From Paenalicyclobacillus ferrooxydans (GTDB lineage Bacteria > Bacillota > Bacilli > Alicyclobacillales > Alicyclobacillaceae), in NCBI RefSeq assembly GCF_001399675.1, contig NZ_LJCO01000008.1, positions 310,001 through 374,000 of the forward strand: DNA of 64,000 bases, written 5' to 3'. The notes under the pieces were generated by a model, which saw only the letters and a list, made by a program, of their open reading frames with translations, did not search any database and was not told where the DNA came from. A program made the translations under genes and the position numbers. Positions 16,301 to 24,580 of the stretch are shown here, in pieces (positions within the stretch are counted from its first letter, which is position 1; every line of letters begins with the position of its first letter).

Positions 16301-17506
16301 TTGCTCAAAGCACTAAGAAAACCACAATTTCGCCTATTATGGGGTGGCCAAGCTATCTCCGCGTTGGGGGATTCTAGTTACCAATTGGCTTTAAATTGGT
16401 TAATCGCTACGCAATTTGGAACTGCCCAGACGATGGCAATTGTGCAGATGGCAAGTGCTCTTCCTACAGCGATCACCCGTCCTCTTTCTGGAACATTAAT
16501 TGACCGGTGGACCCCGAAGTTTATGCTTACATTCTCGAATACTGCAATGACAATATTGATGGCAATTTTTGCAGTTGTTTCACTTCACAGTCAGCACTTT
16601 TTGGTGATAATAACTTTAATAGCGTTATTCGGAGTATTCAGCTCAAATATTGAGCCCGCGTTTTTTACCAGTATTCCAGAAACAATGAACAATAAGGATT
16701 TGGAGTCCGCTAACTCTGCGATTGTATTTCTGTATTCACTAACCGGCATGATTGGCCCTGTCCTTGGCGCGGCATTAATCACACTTATGGGGAATTCTTC
16801 ATCATTTTGGTTTGACTCTGGTACATTTTTATTGGCGGCGCTGACTACTATTGTAATTAAATACAAACACAGGTCACAAGAACACCCCAAAGTTGAAAAG
16901 AATCTTCGAATGAAAGATAGCTGGCTATGGATTCTGAAGAATCCTTGGGCTGTTAGAGTTCATGTTACCGAAGCAATGGCTAATCTATTATTAGGATTAT
17001 TTTGGGCAGGATTTCCAATCGCATTACGAACTGGCGCTAATGCTCATATACTTAGCTTTGGCGGAGGATACACATTAATTTATGCAGGTGCAACTCTCAC
17101 ATCGTTGTTTTCAGGAAAGTACCTTAAACGTATTAATGATAAAGGTTTGATCGCCTACCTCAGTATCAGCGGCTTAGCGATAGCTATCTCGCTAAGTGTA
17201 GCCGGAAAAACAGCATGGATGTTATATCCGTCCGCTTTCGCTATTGGAATATTGCTGCCTTGGTTTAACCTGATTTCCCATCAGTCTCTTCAAGAATCGG
17301 CACCAAGAGAAATGCTTGGAAGAATAACTTCAGTAGGAAGTTTGTTGACAACAGTAATGAGATTTTTAGGTTACTTCCTCGTTGCAGTATTTAATCAAGA
17401 TGTTTTGTTCACTTTTGCTACCTCCGGCATTATAGTTTTACTCATGATAGGCTTTGTCGTTTTTAGAAGACGCTCACTAATGAATGATGTGGCTGCATCA
17501 CTCTAA
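16301..17506 (+). CDS. MFS exporter of the biosynthetic island
   Basis: A 401-residue major facilitator protein with about 12 hydrophobic segments. The opening KALRKPQFRLLWGGQAISAL with a later GTLIDRWTPK loop is typical of the DHA3/MefA-type drug-efflux group. I chose TTG 16301 behind GGGAGGG; the frame extends upstream into the SDR gene without a ribosome binding site. As last gene of the plus-strand part of the island, followed by a bidirectional terminator, it most likely exports the finished product and gives self-protection. Confidence 0.88.
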   Translation: MLKALRKPQFRLLWGGQAISALGDSSYQLALNWLIATQFGTAQTMAIVQMASALPTAITRPLSGTLIDRWTPKFMLTFSNTAMTILMAIFAVVSLHSQHFLVIITLIALFGVFSSNIEPAFFTSIPETMNNKDLESANSAIVFLYSLTGMIGPVLGAALITLMGNSSSFWFDSGTFLLAALTTIVIKYKHRSQEHPKVEKNLRMKDSWLWILKNPWAVRVHVTEAMANLLLGLFWAGFPIALRTGANAHILSFGGGYTLIYAGATLTSLFSGKYLKRINDKGLIAYLSISGLAIAISLSVAGKTAWMLYPSAFAIGILLPWFNLISHQSLQESAPREMLGRITSVGSLLTTVMRFLGYFLVAVFNQDVLFTFATSGIIVLLMIGFVVFRRRSLMNDVAASL

Positions 17507-17522
17507 CGACATTAAACTGTGG

Positions 17523-17565
17523 CTAAAAACCTGATTTTTTAGCTTCACAAAAATCAGGTTTTTAG
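17523..17565. terminator. Bidirectional terminator between convergent operons
   Basis: CTAAAAACCTGATTTTT pairs with AAAAATCAGGTTTTTAG around a short loop. It lies between the MFS gene and the convergent peptidase gene, whose 3' end it overlaps; the A/T-rich arms can end transcripts from both sides. Confidence 0.92.
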
Positions 17566-19506
17566 TTTGTTCCATAAAAACGTTTGAATATCTGCCCACT
17601 CATCGATCAGAGTTTGGAGTGGTAAATTGAATCCGTGCCCGACGGTATCTGTCAATCGTAAGAGTAACTCTGGATTGTTTGTGTTGGAAATAGTCCACGC
17701 AAATCTTATGGCATGAGATGCATCGACTATAGAGTCACCAATATCGGCCATTATTAACATAGCCGGGTACTTTTCCAATTTTCTTACGTTGTGTAACGGG
17801 GAGTAAGTCTTTAGATGTTCGAAATCCTCGCTGTTATTCGGGTCCCCATATTCAGGTATCCACATATCTCCTATACCGTAAGTGTGATACGACAGCATGT
17901 CTGTAAGAGGCGACTTGCATACTATCGCCCCAAATAGGTGTGGGTTTTGTACTGCACATGCACTAACTAAGAGTCCGCCGTTACTTTCACCTTGAATCGC
18001 TAGTTTGCTTGGAACTGTATATCCTTTGTCAATGAGATATTTTGCGGCTCGCGCAAAATCCGTAATGGAATTTTGCTTTTTTCGAAGCCTTCCTTCTTCG
18101 TGCCATGCTTTACCCTTTTCTCCCCCTCCACGTACGTTCGCCAATGCATAGATGCCTCCACATTCCAACCAGCAACTTACGAAAGCAGAGAAAGTAGGTG
18201 TTATGGTGTCACCAAACCCACCATAACCATACAGAAGAGTCGGCTGTGGTTTATCATTAGAATAGTCTTTTCGGTGAACAATGAACATTGGTATAAGAAC
18301 GTTGTTTGTCGATGGCACCTTGACATGATCAACTGCAAATTTTGAAGCATCAAAGATTGTTTCTCCCTTCCACAAAGGTTCTACTAAGCAACTGTTGGTA
18401 TGGAGAACATAGACGGATGTAGGATTAAGGAATGAACTAAAGGCGAAGTAGAGCACGTTTTCCTCAGCGAAGCTTGACCAGTCAACAAGAGTTCCGTAGT
18501 CCGGAAGTTCAATTTCGGTTTGCTCCCCCGATGCTATATTTATTAACCTTAATACATGAAATGCATCATGACAGTATAAGCATGCAATTATATCGTTAAT
18601 CAGTACTGCTGTTTCTAACAAATCGCCAGTACCTGTAACCACCATTCGGATAGAATCAAGACTGTCTACTCCGCCGATCCCTATGATGGACCCATTCTCA
18701 TGATAGAAATCGGTTAGAAAATAGAATTCATTTTCGACGTTGCCTATAAAGCGAAAGTATGAGTTACATTCTTTAAACAGGTGTCGGAACGAACTGGTAA
18801 AGGGTAACTCACATATAAATAATTCTGATGACTCAGTAACGCCAAAAATCGCCTCAATTAAAAGGAACTTGCCATCCGAACTAATTGTCGGGTACACGAC
18901 GGCGTGTTCTGAAAACTCCGCTGTCCATATTATTCGAGAATAGTGGGCACTAATATCATGGAATATAAGTAAATGCCTATCTTCAATTCGGGTAGCATAG
19001 AAAAACCCACTAGAATCCCCTAACCATTCAATTTGTGTGTCTTCGTTACCAATTAATTCGTATGGAAGATATTCGCCAGTTGTAATATTTTTTATACGTA
19101 TAGAGGTTAAGTCATTGCCTCCGTAAAATACCGCATATGAAATATAAAGCTCGTCTGGAGAAACTTTATAGTCATGCAACGTGGCATTGTCTCCGCCATC
19201 CCACACTCTGGGGTCTACGATTACACACGATTCACCAGATATAATATTGTATTTCTTAATGGATGGATGATTATCAAGTGCTGTGTGGAATTGATAATAT
19301 AATGATGAACCAATTCTGGCAGGGACGGAACACTTCTTCGTTGAAAGCAGACTTTCAATTGCTCCAACAATTTCGTCACGTTTATCTGATTCCGCATAAT
19401 ACATTGAGGCCTGTTGTTGGTGGGTAACAATCCACGAGGAATTAATGCCTGGGAGGTGTTCCTTTGCCCAGTCTAAAAGCTTCTCTTTGTTTGCGACGAA
19501 GTTCAT
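17554..19506 (-). CDS. Prolyl oligopeptidase-family serine peptidase (S9)
   Basis: A 650-residue cytoplasmic peptidase with no signal peptide. The N-terminal about 400 residues form the beta-propeller-type region. The alpha/beta hydrolase domain carries the catalytic Ser in QGESNGGLL (near residue 507), Asp in ADIGDSIVD and His in DTVGHGFN; PTLLYGYGGFG and NVRGGGEKGKAWHEEGR are S9A hallmarks. Prolyl oligopeptidases cleave short peptides after Pro, and members of the family cut or macrocyclise RiPP precursors. The candidate precursor has a Lys-Pro-Gly-Thr junction before its Cys/His tail, so leader cleavage here is attractive but unproven. Second gene of a two-gene minus-strand operon. Confidence 0.9.
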   Translation of the reverse strand: MNFVANKEKLLDWAKEHLPGINSSWIVTHQQQASMYYAESDKRDEIVGAIESLLSTKKCSVPARIGSSLYYQFHTALDNHPSIKKYNIISGESCVIVDPRVWDGGDNATLHDYKVSPDELYISYAVFYGGNDLTSIRIKNITTGEYLPYELIGNEDTQIEWLGDSSGFFYATRIEDRHLLIFHDISAHYSRIIWTAEFSEHAVVYPTISSDGKFLLIEAIFGVTESSELFICELPFTSSFRHLFKECNSYFRFIGNVENEFYFLTDFYHENGSIIGIGGVDSLDSIRMVVTGTGDLLETAVLINDIIACLYCHDAFHVLRLINIASGEQTEIELPDYGTLVDWSSFAEENVLYFAFSSFLNPTSVYVLHTNSCLVEPLWKGETIFDASKFAVDHVKVPSTNNVLIPMFIVHRKDYSNDKPQPTLLYGYGGFGDTITPTFSAFVSCWLECGGIYALANVRGGGEKGKAWHEEGRLRKKQNSITDFARAAKYLIDKGYTVPSKLAIQGESNGGLLVSACAVQNPHLFGAIVCKSPLTDMLSYHTYGIGDMWIPEYGDPNNSEDFEHLKTYSPLHNVRKLEKYPAMLIMADIGDSIVDASHAIRFAWTISNTNNPELLLRLTDTVGHGFNLPLQTLIDEWADIQTFLWNKLKT

Positions 19507-19518
19507 TCACAACACTTC

Positions 19519-20679
19519 CTATCTCCCAAAAATCCACAGAATATCAAAACCTTCTAAGGCAGAGCGTTCTAATTTCAATTGTGGAAGATTAGCTTGTTTT
19601 GTGCAGGATAAAAAATAATCCACCACGTCTTTATTTGAATCATTTTTACTTGCTCTTGGCTTACCGTCGTTTCCTATAATACAAGGAGCAATTCCTACAC
19701 GTATCCCCAGGTCACTCACCTCCAATAAAAAGACAGCGGTATAACGACACTCAGGAGGATATGGATAAGTGGGATAGCCTTGCCTTTCCCAAATTCCAAA
19801 GTCACCAATCTGTTCGGAGATTGAAGAAATAGTTGTGTCGTCGATTTCGGTCTGCATCTTCAATCTGTTTGAAACGTTTGGTACATCCATAAGGAAATTA
19901 CCCAAACCGTACAAAATCGGTTTTCCATCATGAAACTCTATACCTCTAAGCGAATGATGATGGTGGCCAATTACTATATCTGCTCCCGAATCAATACACA
20001 TATGAGCTGCATTTCTCTCAAAATCAGTTATCACGCTTGGCTTCGTAGAATCACCCCAGTGGGCACAAACAATAACATAATCGACGTTTTGCTTTAATTT
20101 CATTATGGATTCAGATATTTGTTGAGAATCATGCTCATCCATTAAAGTAATTACTTGAGGAATAATTCCTGGGCTCCAGGACTTTGCATCAGGGTGAGCA
20201 TAAAAGTCATATGTGCGTAATGGTGATACTCCTGGCAGACCCTGCCTTGCCTCATATCCTTGAGGGAACACTGCAGTAAAAGAGAGTATTCCAAATGTAT
20301 TCCCCTTACGGCTAACTTCAACTGGACATCGAGCTTTTTCCAGATTTTGTCCAGCACCTATCGTTTTAATACCGATTGAGGCGAGTGCTTCCAAAGTTGA
20401 TCTGAGGCCGGTATAGCCTCCGTCTAATGCATGATTGTTTGCTAGAGAAACCACCTCTATTCCTGTATTATCCAGTAGTTTCACCATTCCGGTAGAGCTT
20501 ATTAAAGGAAAACTGGCATTGGGTACGGGCTCAGTTGTATCGCAATACACTCCCTCATTATTTGCGATAGTAAAATCACCACTTCTGAGGATACCCTCAA
20601 CTTCCGAAAATGGGCTATCTTCTAAATCCCTGTCAATAAAAGTGTCACCAATTGCCATAATTAAAACTGGTTGTTTCAT
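19519..20679 (-). CDS. CapA-family protein (poly-gamma-glutamate synthesis-like)
   Basis: A 386-residue protein started at the ATG at 20679 behind GGAGAG; a longer frame from 20748 lacks a ribosome binding site. It has the metallophosphoesterase-like motifs of CapA/PgsA: MAIGDTFIDRD, IANNEG, VSLANNHALDGG, VCAHWGDS and GADIVIGHHHHSLRG. CapA proteins take part in poly-gamma-glutamate capsule formation, and related members occur in natural-product clusters. There is no membrane anchor here, which differs from capsule CapA proteins, so a soluble enzymatic role in the island is likely. It lies 12 nt upstream of the S9 peptidase in the same operon. Confidence 0.85.
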   Translation of the reverse strand: MKQPVLIMAIGDTFIDRDLEDSPFSEVEGILRSGDFTIANNEGVYCDTTEPVPNASFPLISSTGMVKLLDNTGIEVVSLANNHALDGGYTGLRSTLEALASIGIKTIGAGQNLEKARCPVEVSRKGNTFGILSFTAVFPQGYEARQGLPGVSPLRTYDFYAHPDAKSWSPGIIPQVITLMDEHDSQQISESIMKLKQNVDYVIVCAHWGDSTKPSVITDFERNAAHMCIDSGADIVIGHHHHSLRGIEFHDGKPILYGLGNFLMDVPNVSNRLKMQTEIDDTTISSISEQIGDFGIWERQGYPTYPYPPECRYTAVFLLEVSDLGIRVGIAPCIIGNDGKPRASKNDSNKDVVDYFLSCTKQANLPQLKLERSALEGFDILWIFGR

Positions 20680-20911
20680 AAAGTTAAGCTCTCCTTCGTT
20701 TGGTTCGATAAATCTAATATGAATATATTGCAAAGAGCGAATGATCATACATTTCTTATGCGACTTTGTGGTTTAATGTTATCACACTATTCTGTTTATA
20801 ACTTGCCTGATATAGCATCTTTAGCGGTAATAAGATGGGGGTATTCCCGAATATATTAAGCTGGTTGGCTTGTTCCATGTTCATAATGCTTATTTATGGG
20901 GGAATCAATTA

Positions 20912-22138
20912 GTGGATTTTCAAAGAAATTTAAGGGAGTACGCGAAGCTAGCTGTTCGCGTAGGTGTAAACATACAGCCCGAGCAAGGCCTTTTCGTTCA
21001 AGCTCCTGTCCAAGCGGCCGAATTTACGCATCTTATTGTAGATGAAGCTTACCAAGCTGGGGCTAGAGTAGTTGATGTGGAATGGTCTGATGGGTATGTA
21101 CGAAAAGCTAGGCTATCTAATTCTCCGTTGGATGAGTTAAAAATCTTTCCGCAATGGCGTGTGAATGGAATACTAGAGCGTGCGAAAAGTGGATATGCCT
21201 TCCTTACCGTCGTATACCCTCAGCCAGGGTTAATGGACGATATCCCTGTTGAGCGCCATTCTGCGTCCCAACAAGCTATACTAGAAGGTCTATCTGAATT
21301 CATTGCTATGCAAATGTCACATAAGGTGCGTTGGTGTGGTATTTCTGTAGCCACACCTGAGTGGGCTAACCGAGTATTCCCAGGCCTCCATTATGAGGAA
21401 CGGCTTTTACATTTATGGGGAATTGTATTTAACATTACTCGGGTTAATCAGGAAAATCCACTTAAAGCTTGGGAACATCACATTAGCTCACTTCGGTATA
21501 GAACAGACAATCTTAACGGTTACCGATTTTCACGCCTACATTATAAAAGCCCAGTTACTGATTTAACTATAGAACTTCCGAGGGATCACGTATGGCAAGG
21601 GGGTGTTGGGAGGGCAGATAACATAATCCAAAGTATACCGAATATACCAACGGAAGAGGTATTCACTGCTCCAATGCGAACTGGGGTGAACGGCTATGTT
21701 ACAAGCACGAAACCAGTGGTGTTTAACGATCATATCATTGAAGGCATTCGTATAGTGTTCCAAAATGGTAGAATTGTTGATTTTACTGCGGAAAAAGGAT
21801 ATGAGGTGTTAAAAAGTATTATTGAGACCGATGAAGGCTCTCACTATCTTGGGGAGTTGGCTTTAGTACCATATAGCTCACCTATATCACGGACTGGATT
21901 AACCTTTTACGATATTTTATACGATGAGAATGCATCCTGTCATTTAGCAATTGGTGCAGCATATCCGGCATGTATTAAAAATGGCACAGAAATGTCAAAA
22001 GTAGACCAGTTGGCAAAGGGGCTTAATAACAGTCTCATTCATGTCGATTTCATGATAGGTTCAAAAGAACTTAATATTGACGGAGAAACTGAGGACTCTA
22101 AAGTTATTCCGCTGTTTAGAAATGGGGAATGGGTATAA
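20912..22138 (+). CDS. M29-family metallo-aminopeptidase
   Basis: A 408-residue protein from GTG 20912 behind GGGGGA (upstream in-frame ATGs lack a ribosome binding site). It matches thermophilic aminopeptidases of family M29 (AmpS/AmpT): EYAKLAVRVGVNIQPEQGLF at the N-terminus, then the metal-binding C-terminal half with EEVFTAPMRTGVNGYV, DEGSHYLGELALVPYSSPIS, CHLAIGAAYP and a final HVDFMIGS. Glu, His and Asp ligands all appear present, so it is probably active and removes N-terminal residues, for example to trim a cleaved leader. It ends exactly where a truncated recombinase begins. Confidence 0.88.
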   Translation: MDFQRNLREYAKLAVRVGVNIQPEQGLFVQAPVQAAEFTHLIVDEAYQAGARVVDVEWSDGYVRKARLSNSPLDELKIFPQWRVNGILERAKSGYAFLTVVYPQPGLMDDIPVERHSASQQAILEGLSEFIAMQMSHKVRWCGISVATPEWANRVFPGLHYEERLLHLWGIVFNITRVNQENPLKAWEHHISSLRYRTDNLNGYRFSRLHYKSPVTDLTIELPRDHVWQGGVGRADNIIQSIPNIPTEEVFTAPMRTGVNGYVTSTKPVVFNDHIIEGIRIVFQNGRIVDFTAEKGYEVLKSIIETDEGSHYLGELALVPYSSPISRTGLTFYDILYDENASCHLAIGAAYPACIKNGTEMSKVDQLAKGLNNSLIHVDFMIGSKELNIDGETEDSKVIPLFRNGEWV

Positions 22139-22790
22139 AAGAAGAGACCATACCTATACTAGAGCCTGGCGCCATCAAGAGCCTGTTCAATTGGCTGACG
22201 GAAGAAGAGTTCGTTATCCGGAATCCAACATTGAAGCTCAAAGAGCCAAAGCAGGGCAAGAGAATTCCAAAGGCACTGACTATCGAGGAACTGGGACTTC
22301 TCCGAGATTCCTGCGAGTCTACTATGGAACACGCTTTTTCTTCGCGACAGGTGGCCGTCTGGCGGAAATACAGCAAGTGAACCGCAATGAAATCGATTGG
22401 CAACGCGGAGCGCTGATGGTTCTAGGAAAAGGCGATAAAGAACGGGAAGTGTATTTTGGTGCGATAGCTCGAATATGGGTGCAACGGTATCTCCGAGAAC
22501 GTAATGACAATGACTTGGCTTTATTTGTCACGACTAGGAATCATTACCGGATGTCGGTTCACCAAATGCAGTACGTATTCAAACGGATTGCCAAACGGTG
22601 TGGGCTTGAAACGCGAGTTTCACCACACAAGATGAGACATACGCTGGCCACATTGTTACTGAACCAGGGCGCACCACTAGTGGCTGTTCAGTCCATTCTT
22701 GGACACGAAAAACCGGAAACAACGCAGTTGTATGCGACTTTGAGTGGAGCTTCAAGACAACAATCATATCAACGATACTTTGTTCAATGA
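22139..22790 (+). pseudogene. Truncated and frameshifted tyrosine recombinase
   Basis: The frame open at 22139 begins in the middle of a core-binding domain (KSLFNWLTEEEFVIRNPTLK) with no start. A shift in the T-rich stretch near 22335 moves the rest to another frame: FFFATGGRLAEIQQ (first catalytic Arg), LGKGDKER (Lys), SPHKMRHTLAT (HxxR), LGHEKPETTQLYAT (His and Tyr). The catalytic half is intact but the N-terminus is missing and the frame is broken. The M29 stop codon abuts it, so the island probably replaced its 5' end. Confidence 0.82.
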
Positions 22791-22908
22791 GTCAACGATA
22801 GGCATGGATCTGGACGTGGCAGCGGATACGACCACTGTTTCAGTGTAAGGGTTTCTCCGGACAGTGAGAACCGGGAAAGGCTGCCTTGGATGGCGCCGCG
22901 ATTTACAT

Positions 22909-22960
22909 ATGACCTCTTCATCAAGGCAGAATGCCCTGTGACAAAGAGGTCATTTTGTTT
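22909..22960 (+). terminator. Stem-loop terminator
   Basis: ATGACCTCTT pairs with AAGAGGTCAT across a loop containing a small GGCA...TGCC stem, followed by TTTGTTT. It separates the recombinase remnant from the secreted-protein genes. Confidence 0.85.
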
Positions 22961-23068
22961 GTCAACGTAAAGTTCTCGAACACAAATTTTTTCGAGTTAC
23001 TTCGTGCACCTGCATGTAAATAGCCGAGTAACGGGAACGACCCATCCCCCTTGGTGACCCACAAGGAT

Positions 23069-23112
23069 TGGTACCAAAATGGCACATGAAAGAAATTGGG
23101 GCGTGATAGACT
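23069..23112 (+). promoter_or_regulatory. TGGCAC-type promoter of the secreted CuAO-module gene
   Basis: TGGTAC at 23069, TGGCAC at 23080 and TAGACT at 23107-23112, preceded by TGA (extended -10 form). The -10 ends 41 nt before the ATG at 23153. Confidence 0.65.
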
Positions 23113-23152
23113 TCGCATCAGTGAAGTAATCAGGTTGAAGGGGGATAAGTGT

Positions 23153-24553
23153 ATGAACAAGACAATGCTCGCAATCGTTTCAGGCACATCCATACTGACT
23201 GGACTTACTGCGGGTTTTCCCGCGACAGCACTAGCCGCAGGGCAGAGCTACAAAGCGTACCCGACGCACATCTACCTGAATGGGCATGACATTAGCAATC
23301 CGTCTCACATTGTGGCTAAGGAATATCCGAAGGCCCAGGAACCGACAAGTTGGATCCCGATTTGGTACTTGATACAGGCACTCAAATCGCTCAACATCCA
23401 ATCCACTTGGAACGGGGAAACGTGGAATCTGCAATTGCCCACAGGGATGAGCGTGAACCTAGATAGCCTTCCAGCAGTTCAAAAAGTGAACACAGGTGAA
23501 ATGCAAATCTCCCTAAACGGAACTGTGGTTCAACATGCACCGCGTATTGCTTATAAGGATCCGGGCGGGAATGTCGTAACCAGCTACGCTCCCGTTTGGT
23601 ACCTCATGCAGGTATTGAAGCGTGTAGGTATTCAGTATACGTGGGACGGAATGAACTGGAAAATGTCTCAGGCCGTGAACACGACCAAACTCGATGTTGT
23701 GAAAGATTTTATTCAGGTATTACACATTCAACTCGATTCCAGTGGAACGAATTCCTTTGATGACGTATCAGGCCGTGACTGGCCCTATGTTCATGCTGCA
23801 ATCGAAAAAGGGTATTTCCAGCCAGTCAATTCGACACATTTCGGTTCGTCAGATGCTATCGACATGAAAACCGTTGACCATGCTTATCAAGCGTATATTG
23901 GTATCCCTGACAACGGGATGGGATGGCAAGCCGGTGGGGATTTGGCTAAATGGGCGAATATCATCGGCTTAAATCGTGACCTCAACACGACAAGCTCCAT
24001 GTCCACAGTAGATCTGACGCAACTGAATGAAAACCTGAACCGGCTCTTCAATGGCTACTACAAAGACGGCTCGGGGACGTATCACCTAGTGTTCAAACCA
24101 TACAATGCGTACCCGATATATCACAAAAACAAGGAAGTCACCGAAGCCTTTGTTTCGTTGGGAAAAGCAGACGCCATTCGGAACATTGACAGCATTACCA
24201 TGACCAATACCGGTGGGCACGAAGTCTATGACATTCCTGGTTTATCGAGTAAATCTCCGGAAGAACTCACTGTAGGCAATGTCGGAATTGCAACGAGCAA
24301 TACCTACTACAGCCTAAATCATGGTGATAGTTGGAAGTTTGCAAGTGGCTTCTTCGGCTATGATTCAAGGGATCCAGATAACGGGGGAACATCAAGTCCA
24401 CCATCGAGGGTGCTGGTAACAGATGCCGGTGAAACACATATCATGGCTGCTGAAATCAATCAGTATGACGGGATTGCATTTGGCGCGGTAGACATCACAT
24501 TTGATGCAAATGGCGCTCAATTCGCCTATTCCAGCGGTTCGGCGAACCAATAA
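23153..24553 (+). CDS. Secreted protein with twin copper-amine-oxidase-like N-terminal modules
   Basis: A 466-residue exported protein: signal peptide to about residue 30 (cleavage near ALAAG), then two repeated modules, each ending in a W-P/Y-Y-L-x-Q-x-L-K-x-x-x-I-Q-x-T-W-x-G motif (SWIPIWYLIQALKSLNIQST; APVWYLMQVLKRVGIQYTWD). This matches the copper amine oxidase N-like domains common in cell-wall proteins of Alicyclobacillus-type organisms. A domain around residues 185-300 resembles an SLH-type stretch (SFDDVSGRDWPYVHAAIEKG). The long C-terminus is unassigned. The TGGCAC promoter suggests a surface role linked to transfer or pili. Confidence 0.75.
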   Translation: MNKTMLAIVSGTSILTGLTAGFPATALAAGQSYKAYPTHIYLNGHDISNPSHIVAKEYPKAQEPTSWIPIWYLIQALKSLNIQSTWNGETWNLQLPTGMSVNLDSLPAVQKVNTGEMQISLNGTVVQHAPRIAYKDPGGNVVTSYAPVWYLMQVLKRVGIQYTWDGMNWKMSQAVNTTKLDVVKDFIQVLHIQLDSSGTNSFDDVSGRDWPYVHAAIEKGYFQPVNSTHFGSSDAIDMKTVDHAYQAYIGIPDNGMGWQAGGDLAKWANIIGLNRDLNTTSSMSTVDLTQLNENLNRLFNGYYKDGSGTYHLVFKPYNAYPIYHKNKEVTEAFVSLGKADAIRNIDSITMTNTGGHEVYDIPGLSSKSPEELTVGNVGIATSNTYYSLNHGDSWKFASGFFGYDSRDPDNGGTSSPPSRVLVTDAGETHIMAAEINQYDGIAFGAVDITFDANGAQFAYSSGSANQ

Positions 24554-24580
24554 CCGAGCCAACGGAAAGGAAGTGAGAAT

